Positions 7,244 to 14,135 of a DNA stretch of 22,586 nt are shown in pieces (within the stretch, counting starts at the first letter, position 1; each line of letters starts with the position of its first letter). The notes below the pieces were generated by a model that saw only the letters and a program-made list of their open reading frames with translations, had not been told where the DNA came from and searched no databases. The position numbers and the translations under genes are program-made. Source of the stretch: CANKBT01 sp038235705 (GTDB lineage Bacteria; Actinomycetota; Actinomycetes; Mycobacteriales; SCTD01); contig JBBSTR010000039.1 in assembly GCA_038235705.1 (NCBI GenBank), positions 1 through 22,586 on the forward strand. The letters are read 5' to 3'.

Positions 7244-7534
7244 ATGCTCGGAACCATCATCGGACTGATCATCATCGGCATCGTCGCCGGCTTCCTTGCC
7301 CGGCTGCTTGTCCCCGGACGGGACGACATGAGCTTCGTCCAGACCGTCCTGCTCGGCATCGTCGGCTCGTTCGTCGGCGGCTTCCTCGGCTACCTGCTGT
7401 TCCACAAGGACAACAGCGACGGCTTTGTGCAGCCCAGCAGCTGGATCGGCTCCATCGTCGGCGCCGTCATCGCGCTGCTGATCTACAACGCCGTCACCGG
7501 CCGCAAGGGACACCGCCACAGCAGCGCCATCTAG
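7244..7534 (+). CDS. GlsB/YeaQ/YmgE-family small membrane protein
   Basis: This 96-aa integral membrane protein has three hydrophobic glycine-rich helices: LGTIIGLIIIGIVAGFLARLL, about 30-54 (FVQTVLLGIVGSFVGGFLGYLLF) and about 66-83 (WIGSIVGAVIALLIYNAV). It carries the family hallmarks GFLARLLVPGRD and GSFVGGFLGY. The family is known as transglycosylase-associated or stress-response membrane proteins of uncertain mechanism. AGGAG seven bases before the ATG supports the start. It is divergent from the response regulator across a 202-bp region with the twin palindromes and is followed by a strong hairpin. Its position inside the ICE suggests cargo giving envelope-stress fitness (inference). Confidence 0.9.
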   Translation: MLGTIIGLIIIGIVAGFLARLLVPGRDDMSFVQTVLLGIVGSFVGGFLGYLLFHKDNSDGFVQPSSWIGSIVGAVIALLIYNAVTGRKGHRHSSAI

Positions 7535-7581
7535 CCGAAAGGCTGTTCGAGCTCTCACGAAGAGCGAAGTTCGCAAGGGTC

Positions 7582-7616
7582 GGCTGGCTGGTGTCGCGTG
7601 GCGACGCCAGCCAGCC
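7582..7616 (+). terminator. Strong 16-pair hairpin after the glsB-like gene
   Basis: GGCTGGCTGGTGTCGC and GCGACGCCAGCCAGCC pair with one G-U wobble around a 3-nt GTG loop. No T-tract follows, which is common for actinobacterial I-shaped terminators. It lies 48 bp after the glsB-like stop and could also stop transcription from the opposite XRE gene. The rest of 7535-7719 shows nothing else. Confidence 0.7.
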
Positions 7617-7719
7617 GCATCTGTAGGGATCAGGGCTCGTCAGAACGGCACCCCACCAGACGAGGTCGAGCTCTCAGAATCTGCCCGCCGCGTCGGGCAC
7701 GGGCCGAGCTGACTACTGC

Positions 7720-8154
7720 CTACTCAGAATCCTTCAGACCCTCGATCTGCCGTGCCGCGTCGACCATCCTCAGGATGCCGTCCAGGCTGTTGGCCGACAG
7801 ACCGTTCACGCGAGTCGCGATGCGGCGTACGTCGCCGTCGCGCATGGCGACAAGCAGCGCCATCTCTGCCTCGATCTTGTCCGAGGCGTCGTCGTCGAAG
7901 AAGTAGGCGGCCGGCACGCCGAAGAAGTCGGCCAGCAGCTCGAGGTGCCGCTTGGTCGGGTTGTCGCGCTGCCCCTTGCGGAGCATGTAGAGGTAGGCCG
8001 CGGAGACGCCGCCGGCGTCCTTCTCGGCGATGGCCCGGGCCACCTCCTCCGGGCTGTAGGGCCCACGCCCCGCCGGGTGCATGGTCGCGAACAGGTGGTT
8101 GAGCTTGCGGGCAAGCGACGATGTCGGGCCGGCCTCTGCCGCCTGGTCCGCCAT
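7720..8154 (-). CDS. EspR-like XRE/helix-turn-helix regulator
   Basis: This 144-aa DNA-binding protein resembles mycobacterial EspR from memory: LARKLNHLFATMHPAGRGPYS at the start of the domain, AAYLYMLRKGQRDNPTKRHLELLADFFGVPAAYFFDDD, then VRRIATRVNGLSANSLDGILRMVDAAR in the C-terminal dimerisation region. The HTH spans roughly residues 10-85. A longer frame to 8220 exists, but ATG 8154 follows GAGGAGAG at a good distance and matches the EspR-type N-terminus. It is divergent from the excisionase/integrase pair across 194 bp. By position it is the likely lysogeny-type repressor of ICE excision, although EspR itself regulates ESX-1 genes; the role here is inference. Confidence 0.85.
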   Translation of the reverse strand: MADQAAEAGPTSSLARKLNHLFATMHPAGRGPYSPEEVARAIAEKDAGGVSAAYLYMLRKGQRDNPTKRHLELLADFFGVPAAYFFDDDASDKIEAEMALLVAMRDGDVRRIATRVNGLSANSLDGILRMVDAARQIEGLKDSE

Positions 8155-8216
8155 ACGCCGCTCTCCTCTGGTCTCGCCTTCAGGTACGCGCTGGAGCCAG
8201 GTTTTGCCACCTTGAC

Positions 8217-8257
8217 CCACACTGGTTAGGCTGTGCGCATCCGGTCAACCAGCGTGG
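8217..8257. promoter_or_regulatory. Inverted-repeat operator candidate between XRE regulator and excisionase
   Basis: CCACACTGGTT (8217-8227) and AACCAGCGTGG (8247-8257) form an inverted repeat matching at 10 of 11 positions, with 30 bp between starts (about three helical turns). EspR-type proteins are known to bind spaced sites as dimers of dimers, which fits. TTGACC (8212-8217) overlaps the left arm, but no convincing -10 is spaced from it. Confidence 0.45.
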
Positions 8258-8348
8258 AACCTATATCGGGGATCACCTGCGAACCTACCGGCGCCGACGG
8301 GAGGTCGGCCACCATGTCCACCACAACTGTGATGCAGCGAGGCCGCAC

Positions 8349-8585
8349 GTGACTCGCGAGGAGCTGTTCGCGCTGCCCGCGGTCGTTGACGTGCCCACCG
8401 CGGCCGGGGCCCTGGGAATGGGCAAGACCGCGGCGTACGAGCTCATCCGCTGCGGCTCCTGGCCCACGCCAGTGCTCCGGCTCGGCAAACTGATCCGCAT
8501 CCCGACGGCGCCTCTGCTGGCTCTACTCGGGATCGACGACGTTCACCCCGCGAGCTCTGTCCCGGTCGTCGTCGGCGCGGCCTGA
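8349..8585 (+). CDS. Excisionase / MerR-like helix-turn-helix protein
   Basis: This small basic winged-helix protein (78 aa) should bend DNA at the attachment sites and steer the integrase toward excision. The core VDVPTAAGALGMGKTAAYELIRCGSWPTPVLRLGKLIRIPTAPLLALLGI fits the AlpA/Xis-type DNA-binding pattern: tAA..LG.gktaaYelir followed by a wing with lGkl.RIP. GTG 8349 is chosen because it directly precedes TREELFALPAV and has GCGAGG about seven bases upstream; no other in-frame start of quality exists. The integrase starts 24 bp downstream, the standard xis-int order in actinobacterial ICEs. Confidence 0.85.
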   Translation: MTREELFALPAVVDVPTAAGALGMGKTAAYELIRCGSWPTPVLRLGKLIRIPTAPLLALLGIDDVHPASSVPVVVGAA

Positions 8586-8609
8586 GTCGCGGAACGAGAT
8601 GCTGAGCCG

Positions 8610-10088
8610 GTGAAGGGCCACGTCTACAAGCGCTGCCCCTGCGGCGTCCTCAAGGACAGCAACGACCGCCGGGTCAACTGCAGCCGGCGCCACGGGTCCT
8701 GGTACTTCGTGCACGAGCTGCCCCTCGACGGCGTCGGGCGTCGTCGGCAGACGACCAAGGGCGGGTTCGCCACCGAGCGCGAGGCCCGAGGCGCTCTTAA
8801 CGATGCTCTCGCCAAGATCGACCAGGGCAGCTACGTGCGGCCGACGAGACAAACGGTCGGCGACTACCTCGAGCAGTGGCTGGCCGGCAAGGGCCGGCTA
8901 CGAAGCAGCACCCGCCGTTCTTACCAGGAGCACATCGATCTGTACCTGCGTCCCGGTCTCGGCCACCTGCGGCTGACCGACCTGCGCGAGGTCCAGATCG
9001 AGCGTCTGTACGCCGCCATGAAGCAGCTGGGACGACCGAGCCCGGAGCCCTCGTACGAGCTGGACCGGCTCGCCGCCGCCAGGAAGGCGCCTCTGCCCCA
9101 GCCGCTGACGGCAGCACGCATCCGTCGCGTGCCCGCCACGCTCATGTCGGCCCTCAACGGTGCGGTCCGACGACGGCTGATCGGTCACAACCCAGCCGCG
9201 CACGTCGAGCTGGCGAGCGGCCGGAGGCCCCGGGCCGTGGTCTGGACCGACGACCGCATTCTCGAGTGGCAGCGCACCGGCGTCCGCCCAGCCGTCGCCG
9301 TCTGGACCCCGCAGCAGGCCGGCGCGTTCCTCGACCGGGCAACGAGCCACCGGCTCTACCCGATGTCCCACCCCATCGCGTACCGAGGTCTGCGCCGCGG
9401 CGAGGCCGTAGGCCTTCGCTGGCAGGACGCCGACCTCAACGCCGGGCTCCTACGCATCACGCAGCAAGTCGTCCAGCTCGGCTGGGCCACCGAGGTCGGC
9501 GAACCGAAGACCGACAGCGGTGAACGCGCCGTCACCCTCGACGGCGGCACGTCCTTCGCACTGCAAGCCTGGCGCTCGACCCAAGCCGCCGAGCGGGAGG
9601 CGTGGGGCGCCGCCTGGCAGCACACCGGGCTCATATTCGCCCGCGAGGACGGCACACAGCTGCACCCCGACACGGTCTCCTCCGCGTTCGAGCGGATCAT
9701 CCGCGAGGCAGAGCTGCCGCCCATCCGGCTCCACGACCTCCGACACACCGCAGCCAGCCTGGCGCTCGCCGCCGGCGTACCGCTCAAGGTCGTCTCCGAG
9801 CAGCTCGGCCACAGCTCGCTCGCCATCACCGCCGACACGTACACGAGCGTCCTACCGGCCGTAGCAGCCGCTGCCGCCGAGGCCGTCGCCAACGTCATCC
9901 CCCGCAGCCGCGACGCGGCGGCGTTCCCATTCCGTTCCCATCTGGAGCCTCAGGAGACACCCGTGAAGACCAGAACCACCGCCCGCCAGGCAAAGCCGCA
10001 GGTCAGGAAGGTGTCGAGAAGTGGGCCGCCAGGGGATCGAACCCTGAACCCGCGGATTAAAAGTCCGCTGCTCTGCCAGTTGAGCTAG
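8610..10088 (+). CDS. int: Tyrosine integrase of the ICE, 3' end overlapping tRNA-Lys
   Basis: This 492-aa integrase recombines attP with the tRNA-Lys 3' end. The N-terminal arm-binding region (1-75) includes a cysteine-bearing start (KRCPCG ... NCSRRHGSWYF) typical of actinobacterial ICE integrases. The core-binding domain spans about 80-200. The catalytic residues are R262 (YRGLRRGEAVGLRW), K300 (EPKTDSGER), H375xxR378 (LHDLRHTAAS), H401 (LGHSS) and Y411 (TADTYTSVL). The last 22 codons (from SGPPGDRTLNP) are antisense to the tRNA-Lys gene and the stop lies inside it, so the natural C-terminus of the free element may differ. GTG 8610 has only a weak SD (GGAACGAG). It is expressed downstream of the excisionase gene. 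Confidence 0.96.
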   Translation: MKGHVYKRCPCGVLKDSNDRRVNCSRRHGSWYFVHELPLDGVGRRRQTTKGGFATEREARGALNDALAKIDQGSYVRPTRQTVGDYLEQWLAGKGRLRSSTRRSYQEHIDLYLRPGLGHLRLTDLREVQIERLYAAMKQLGRPSPEPSYELDRLAAARKAPLPQPLTAARIRRVPATLMSALNGAVRRRLIGHNPAAHVELASGRRPRAVVWTDDRILEWQRTGVRPAVAVWTPQQAGAFLDRATSHRLYPMSHPIAYRGLRRGEAVGLRWQDADLNAGLLRITQQVVQLGWATEVGEPKTDSGERAVTLDGGTSFALQAWRSTQAAEREAWGAAWQHTGLIFAREDGTQLHPDTVSSAFERIIREAELPPIRLHDLRHTAASLALAAGVPLKVVSEQLGHSSLAITADTYTSVLPAVAAAAAEAVANVIPRSRDAAAFPFRSHLEPQETPVKTRTTARQAKPQVRKVSRSGPPGDRTLNPRIKSPLLCQLS

Positions 10089-10094
10089 CAGCCC
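10022..10094 (-). tRNA. tRNA-Lys (TTT), ICE attachment site
   Basis: This is a 73-nt cloverleaf on the minus strand. The acceptor stem is GGGCTGC/GCGGCCC with discriminator A. The anticodon stem is GCGGA/TCCGC with loop CTTTTAA (anticodon TTT), and the T-arm is CAGGG-TTCGATC-CCCTG. No CCA is encoded. A probable -10 TACCGT lies ten bases upstream (10105-10110 on the plus strand). The ICE integrase gene runs through it in the opposite direction. Confidence 0.97.
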
Positions 10095-10234
10095 GAGGCC
10101 TCACACGGTAGGCCCTCCGAGGCATGATCACGAGCCTAGGGCTGTGGCGATCCGAGACGCTGCGCCAGCGCCGCACGGTGCACCTCGTGATCAGAAACGT
10201 CTCCGATGTCGACGGCGGCCCGCACACTGGACCG

Positions 10235-11905
10235 GTGACGCAGGACATCCCCGACGCCGCGGACCAGCCGACGGCTCACCCCCGCTGGCACCGGCTCGGC
10301 ATGTTCCTGGCCATCGTGGTCGTCGGCATGCTCGGCGCCGGGCTCGGGCTGCTGCTCGCCGGCAGCACCAGGGCCGACGCCGGCCCGTTCGTGCTGGACC
10401 TGTCGCTGCGCCCGAGCACCCACGCCGAGACGGTCATCGAGGTGCCGCCGCTCGGCGAGATCGCGCTCGACACGCACGCCGGGCCGCTGCAGCTGGACGT
10501 GCGGGTCGCCGAGCTGAACGAGGCCGACGCCCGCCGGATCGTGAAGAACCCGACGCAGCTGGCGAGCCTCGGCGAGCAGGTCAACCACGACGTACGTGCC
10601 GCGCTCCTGCGCCTGCTGGTCAAGGCGGTGCTGGTCGCGATCCTGGGTGCGGCGGCGCTGGGGTTCCTGGTCTTTCGTACGCCCAGGCGCACCGTGCTCA
10701 CCGGCGTCGCCGCGGTGGCCGCGCTGCTCGGCACGTCGGGGCTCGCGGCCGCGACCTACAACCGGGACGCGATCGACGAGCCGACCTACACGGGCCTGCT
10801 CGCCAGCGCCCCGGCCGCGGTCGGGAGCGTGCGCGACATCGTCGGCAACGTCGACCGCTACAGCCAGGCGCTGGGCAAGCTCGTCGGCAACGTCACCCAG
10901 CTGTACGACGCCGCCTCCGGCCTGCGGAGCTATCAGCCCGCAGACAACACCATCCGGGTGCTGAGCGTCAGCGACCTGCACCTGAGCCCGACCGCGTTCG
11001 ACGTGATCCGCTCGACGTCGAAGCAGTTCCGGGTGGACCTGATCGTCGACACCGGCGACAGCACCGACTACGGCAGCAGCACCGAGAACGCGTACGTGAA
11101 CGAGATCGGTTCGCTCGGCCTGCCGTACGTCTGGGTCCGCGGCAACCACGACTCGACGACCACACAGGCCGCGGTCAAGGCGCTGCCGAACACGACGGTC
11201 CTGGACGGGCCTGAGGTACGTACGGTCAAGGGCCTGCGCTTCGTCGGCATCGGTGACCCCCGGTTCACGCCCGACAAGACGACCGGCGGGGACGACGCGC
11301 CGCGGTCGCTGCAGGAAGCCGCCGGCAAGAAGCTGTGCGCCCCGCTGATCGACGGCGAGGAGAAGGTGGACATCGTGATGGTGCACGAGCCGGCCGCGGC
11401 CGAGCAGTGCTTCGGGGCGGCCCCGCTGGTGCTGGCCGGGCACACGCACAAGCGGTCCTCCGAGCGCAAGGACGGCACGCTGCTGCTCGTCCAGGGCTCG
11501 ACCGGCGGGGCGGGCGCGCGGTCGCTCGAGGGAGACAACCCGACGCCGCTGGAGATGTCGGTGCTCTACCTCGATCCGTCGAGCAAGCGGGTGCTGGCGC
11601 GTGACGACATCACGCTCGGCGGGCTGGGACTGTCGTCGGCGACCATCGACCGTACGGTCGAGCCGGCGCTCACCAAGCCGGGCGGGGCTTCCCCGAGCCC
11701 GTCGGCGTCGACCAGCCCCGGATCGTCCGGACTCGGATCGGCGGGTCTCGCATCGCCAGGCCCCGGCTCGGCCAGCCGGTCGCCCGGCGAGCAGGGCCCC
11801 CTGCTCCCCAGCCCGTCCGTGCCGGCGACCCTGCCGGGCACCACGCCTGACCCGGGCCAGACCGTGCCGTCGCCGGGACCGAGCCTCACGGGGCCACCGC
11901 GCTGA
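10235..11905 (+). CDS. Membrane-anchored metallophosphoesterase
   Basis: This 556-aa (from GTG 10235) calcineurin-type phosphoesterase has an N-terminal membrane helix (about 21-43), an extracytoplasmic segment (about 44-125) and two helices (about 126-147 and 153-174), followed by the catalytic domain. Metal motifs are all present: DLH (247-249), GDS (274-276), GNHD (303-306), VHEPAA, and GHTH (402-405). A Ser/Pro/Gly-rich disordered tail starts near 508. The frame is open to ATG 10124, but that start falls in the promoter zone of the divergent tRNA-Lys, so the GTG nearer the first helix is preferred; GTG 10187 is also possible. Substrate unknown. It is the first chromosomal gene beyond the ICE junction and is followed by a strong hairpin. 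Confidence 0.87.
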   Translation: MTQDIPDAADQPTAHPRWHRLGMFLAIVVVGMLGAGLGLLLAGSTRADAGPFVLDLSLRPSTHAETVIEVPPLGEIALDTHAGPLQLDVRVAELNEADARRIVKNPTQLASLGEQVNHDVRAALLRLLVKAVLVAILGAAALGFLVFRTPRRTVLTGVAAVAALLGTSGLAAATYNRDAIDEPTYTGLLASAPAAVGSVRDIVGNVDRYSQALGKLVGNVTQLYDAASGLRSYQPADNTIRVLSVSDLHLSPTAFDVIRSTSKQFRVDLIVDTGDSTDYGSSTENAYVNEIGSLGLPYVWVRGNHDSTTTQAAVKALPNTTVLDGPEVRTVKGLRFVGIGDPRFTPDKTTGGDDAPRSLQEAAGKKLCAPLIDGEEKVDIVMVHEPAAAEQCFGAAPLVLAGHTHKRSSERKDGTLLLVQGSTGGAGARSLEGDNPTPLEMSVLYLDPSSKRVLARDDITLGGLGLSSATIDRTVEPALTKPGGASPSPSASTSPGSSGLGSAGLASPGPGSASRSPGEQGPLLPSPSVPATLPGTTPDPGQTVPSPGPSLTGPPR

Positions 11906-11937
11906 GCTGGCCAGGTCAGAGCTGGCCCCGGGCAACT

Positions 11938-11976
11938 GTGCACCGTAGGGGCCCGGCGTCGGGCCGTCACGGTGCA
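11938..11976 (+). terminator. Two-tier GC hairpin after the metallophosphoesterase
   Basis: The outer stem GTGCACCGT/ACGGTGCAC (9 bp perfect) encloses an inner stem GGCCCG/CGGGCC around GCGT. It starts 32 bp after the stop codon and has no T-tract. It should insulate the tRNA cluster downstream. The remainder up to 12094 shows only a possible tRNA promoter -10, TAGTCT (12066-12071). Confidence 0.65.
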
Positions 11977-12094
11977 CGGTTCGAGCGGGCGCAGCGCCCG
12001 GTCCTCGTACCGGGTGCTCTGACGGGTGCCGGCCGACGGCGCCGCCTCACGGTCGGCGGGACTGATAGTCTCCTACGGCGCTCCCACGGCGGAC

Positions 12095-12167
12095 GTCCCC
12101 ATCGTCCAGCGGCCCAGGACTCCACCCTTTCAAGGTGGCTACGCGGGTTCGAATCCCGTTGGGGGCA
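12095..12167 (+). tRNA. tRNA-Glu (TTC)
   Basis: 73 nt. The acceptor is GTCCCCA/TGGGGGC with one T-G pair. The anticodon stem is CCACC/GGTGG with loop CTTTCAA (anticodon TTC), and the T-loop TTCGAAT sits on GCGGG/CCCGT. No encoded CCA. First of a three-tRNA cluster. Confidence 0.96.
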
Positions 12168-12189
12168 CGATCATGATCGGCAATTGCAA

Positions 12190-12263
12190 GGCCCTGTAGC
12201 GCAGTTGGTTAGCGCGCCGCCCTGTCACGGCGGAGGTCGCGGGTTCGAGTCCCGTCAGGGTCG
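12190..12263 (+). tRNA. tRNA-Asp (GTC)
   Basis: 74 nt. The acceptor is GGCCCTG/CAGGGTC with discriminator G. The D-arm has GTTGGTTAG, the anticodon stem is CCGCC/GGCGG with loop CTGTCAC (anticodon GTC), and the T-arm is GCGGG-TTCGAGT-CCCGT. No encoded CCA. Confidence 0.97.
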
Positions 12264-12266
12264 CAG

Positions 12267-12290
12267 GCACCTCTCGTGCGTGAGAGGTGC
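12267..12290 (+). other. Hairpin between tRNA-Asp and tRNA-Phe
   Basis: GCACCTCTC/GAGAGGTGC is a perfect 9-bp stem with loop GTGCGT, filling most of the 30-nt spacer. It may be a partial terminator or a landmark for processing of a joint transcript. Confidence 0.55.
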
Positions 12291-12293
12291 AAC

Positions 12294-12366
12294 GGTCAGG
12301 TAGCTCAGCTGGTAGAGCACACGCCTGAAAAGCGTGGGGTCGGCGGTTCGAGCCCGCCCCTGACCA
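12294..12366 (+). tRNA. tRNA-Phe (GAA)
   Basis: 73 nt. The acceptor is GGTCAGG/CCTGACC with discriminator A. The D-arm is GCTCAGCTGGTAGAGC, the anticodon stem is CACGC/GCGTG with loop CTGAAAA (anticodon GAA), and the T-arm has TTCGAGC. No encoded CCA. Last of the cluster; it converges on the MarR gene. Confidence 0.97.
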
Positions 12367-12386
12367 CCCCTTCACAGCCCGTCCGG

Positions 12387-12890
12387 TCAGGACGACGAGC
12401 CGGCGTCTCGTTCGGTCGAGGGGCGCGACGTCTCCGGGGGTGAGGGGTCGAGCGCTATCTGCTGCAGCACGTTGCGGAAGGTGCGGTAATCCTCCTGGCC
12501 CACGAGGTCGCTCCAGCGCTGCTCGATCACGCCGATCGTGGCGTTGACCTGACCGATCACTCGGTCACCCTGGACCGTGCGCATGACGATCCTGCGCCGA
12601 CGGTCCAGCTCGTCGATCTTCACGTCGAGATGTCCGCTGTCTTGCAGCTGTGTCACGAACTGCCCCACGGCCTGCTTGGTCATGAACAGCACCCTGGACA
12701 GTTCCGTGATCGTCGAACCCGTGACCGACACGCAGCTGAGCAGCCGGAAGTGTGAGTTCCGCAGCCCGGACCAGTCCTGCGTCATCAGCGTCTGGCGCAC
12801 GATCTCCAACAACCGATCGGTAAGGGCGACCACGTGCAGGTCGACGTCCTGAGGTAGCGGCGGCAGGAGGGGCACCTTGACGTCAACCAC
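12387..12890 (-). CDS. MarR-family transcriptional regulator, probably leaderless
   Basis: This 167-aa winged-helix regulator has an N-terminal helix (VVALTDRLLEIVRQTLM), then STITELSRVLFMTKQAVGQFVTQLQDSGHL as the HTH recognition unit. DELDRRRRIVMRT forms the wing, followed by C-terminal dimer helices and a disordered acidic tail rich in Pro/Ser. The start is GTG 12890; minus-strand TAAAGT ends six bases before it and no SD exists, so the mRNA should be leaderless. A second GTG at codon 6 is an alternative. The gene is divergent from the phosphotransferase-like kinase over 45 bp holding an 11-bp palindrome. Repression of both genes and release by a small ligand is the family norm; the ligand is unknown. 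Confidence 0.87.
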   Translation of the reverse strand: MVDVKVPLLPPLPQDVDLHVVALTDRLLEIVRQTLMTQDWSGLRNSHFRLLSCVSVTGSTITELSRVLFMTKQAVGQFVTQLQDSGHLDVKIDELDRRRRIVMRTVQGDRVIGQVNATIGVIEQRWSDLVGQEDYRTFRNVLQQIALDPSPPETSRPSTERDAGSSS

Positions 12891-12906
12891 AAAGTAACTT
12901 TACCAT
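12877..12906 (+). promoter_or_regulatory. Kinase-gene promoter with MarR-type palindrome in its spacer
   Basis: On the plus strand TTGACG (12877-12882) and TACCAT (12901-12906) are separated by 18 bp, a good primary-sigma promoter. Inside the spacer is AAAGTAACTTT (12891-12901), a palindrome around one central base. On the minus strand the same bases supply the -10 (TAAAGT) of the marR gene. A protein bound here would block both transcripts. Confidence 0.6.
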
Positions 12907-12935
12907 CTGACGTCCACAGGACACCGGGGGTTCGG

Positions 12936-14075
12936 ATGAGCGCACGGACGATGCTCGGACCGGCTGACGTCGACGACGACGCGCTGGCGAGGATGGTTCG
13001 CGACGCGCTCGGCGTCGCGGCAGTCGAGCTGCTCGACTGCCACGTCGACGTCGTCGACTACGACCTCGAGGCGTTGACGACCGTGGCCCGCCACTGGGTG
13101 CGCGGTACAGCGCGTCACGCCGGCGGGCAGTCGTCGTACGCCTTCTTCGTCAAGGTGGTGCAGTCCTGGACCCGCACACCGCAGTTTCAGATGGTGCCCG
13201 AGGACATGCGTGAGCTGGCCGCCGTCGGGTTGCCGTGGCACGTCGAGCCGCTGGTCTACCGCTCCGACCTGGGGCATCGGCTCCCCGCCGGTCTGTCACT
13301 GCCCCGCGCCTACCTCGTCAAAGAGCTCGGTGAGGACTCGGCGTGCCTCTGGCTCCAGGCAGTTGATGCAGACCCGACGCCGTGGGAGCCGCCCACCTTC
13401 GAGCGCGCCGCGTATCTGCTCGGGCGGCTCGCGGCCAGCCCCGCCGTAGAGCCGGTGACCCGGATCGGCGCCCACGACGTCGTGCGCGGTTACGCACAAG
13501 GCCGCGTCCAGGGTCAGGTCCTGCCTGCCCTGCACAGCGAGGCGCTCTGGGCGCACCCGCTGGTCGCCGACGCTTTCACCCCCGAGCTGCGCGATCGACT
13601 GCTGGCCGCGGCGGACGGCCTGCCCTCGCTGCTCGACGAGCTCGACCGTGCGCCGCTGGGCGCGGCGCACGGAGACGCCTGCGTACGCAACCTTCTCGTG
13701 CCCCGCGACGGACCCTGCGACGTCGTCCTCATCGATTTTGCGTTCTGGTGTCAGGCGCCGCTGGGCTTCGATCTCAGTCAGCTGCTGCTCGGGGAGGTGC
13801 AGCTCGGCGAACGACCGGCGACCCAGCTCCCGGAGCTGCACGAGCTGTGCCTGAGCGCGTACGTCCGTGGGCTCAGAGACGAAGGTTGCACCATCACGCT
13901 CGACAGCGTCCGACGGACACAGGCATTGATCATGTTGCTGTTCACCGGGCTCTCCGCTGTCCCGCTCGAGGTCCTGTACGGCATGCCGGCCCCAGGCGCA
14001 GCGGAGGTCGTGCGGGAACGCGCCGCAGCAGCCACCTTCGTGCTCGATCTCGTCGACGCCACCAGCATCGCGTGA
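12936..14075 (+). CDS. Aminoglycoside-phosphotransferase-like kinase
   Basis: This 379-aa cytosolic small-molecule kinase of the APH/choline-kinase fold has FFVKVV (K73, ATP-binding lysine), the catalytic loop HGDACVRNLL (D247 catalytic, N252 metal) and VLIDFAFW (D267, DFG-like metal ligand), all in proper order and spacing. Length is longer than classical APH(3') enzymes (about 265 aa) and fits the broad APH family of unknown substrates. The ATG 12936 has GGGGG at -7 to -11. It is divergent from the MarR gene and shares its operator, suggesting ligand-induced expression. An antibiotic substrate is possible but nothing in the sequence shows it. Confidence 0.83.
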   Translation: MSARTMLGPADVDDDALARMVRDALGVAAVELLDCHVDVVDYDLEALTTVARHWVRGTARHAGGQSSYAFFVKVVQSWTRTPQFQMVPEDMRELAAVGLPWHVEPLVYRSDLGHRLPAGLSLPRAYLVKELGEDSACLWLQAVDADPTPWEPPTFERAAYLLGRLAASPAVEPVTRIGAHDVVRGYAQGRVQGQVLPALHSEALWAHPLVADAFTPELRDRLLAAADGLPSLLDELDRAPLGAAHGDACVRNLLVPRDGPCDVVLIDFAFWCQAPLGFDLSQLLLGEVQLGERPATQLPELHELCLSAYVRGLRDEGCTITLDSVRRTQALIMLLFTGLSAVPLEVLYGMPAPGAAEVVRERAAAATFVLDLVDATSIA

Positions 14076-14135
14076 ACCCTCCGCGGTGCACGCGTTCGCG
14101 CAGCTGACCGCCCCGCGTAACGGGCAGCCCGCCGT

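Larger units (their letters stand above)
1..10094. mobile_element. Integrase-proximal part of an ICE inserted in tRNA-Lys (other end outside window)
   Basis: The integrase abuts the 3' end of tRNA-Lys with the element on the 3' side, the classical arrangement in which the attachment core is the tRNA 3' half (attR-type junction here). Excisionase, XRE regulator, wall hydrolase and conjugation-type lipoprotein fit an actinobacterial ICE. No second copy of the tRNA 3' half is visible in 1-10,000, so the opposite att site must lie left of the window. Replication, relaxase and FtsK/TraB genes are also not in view, so conjugative ability is inferred. Confidence 0.7.

Noticed and set aside
10136..11977. 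Long antisense open frame over the metallophosphoesterase gene
   Set aside because: Arginine-rich, no domain pattern. High GC keeps the antisense frame open, and the plus-strand gene has all metal motifs.
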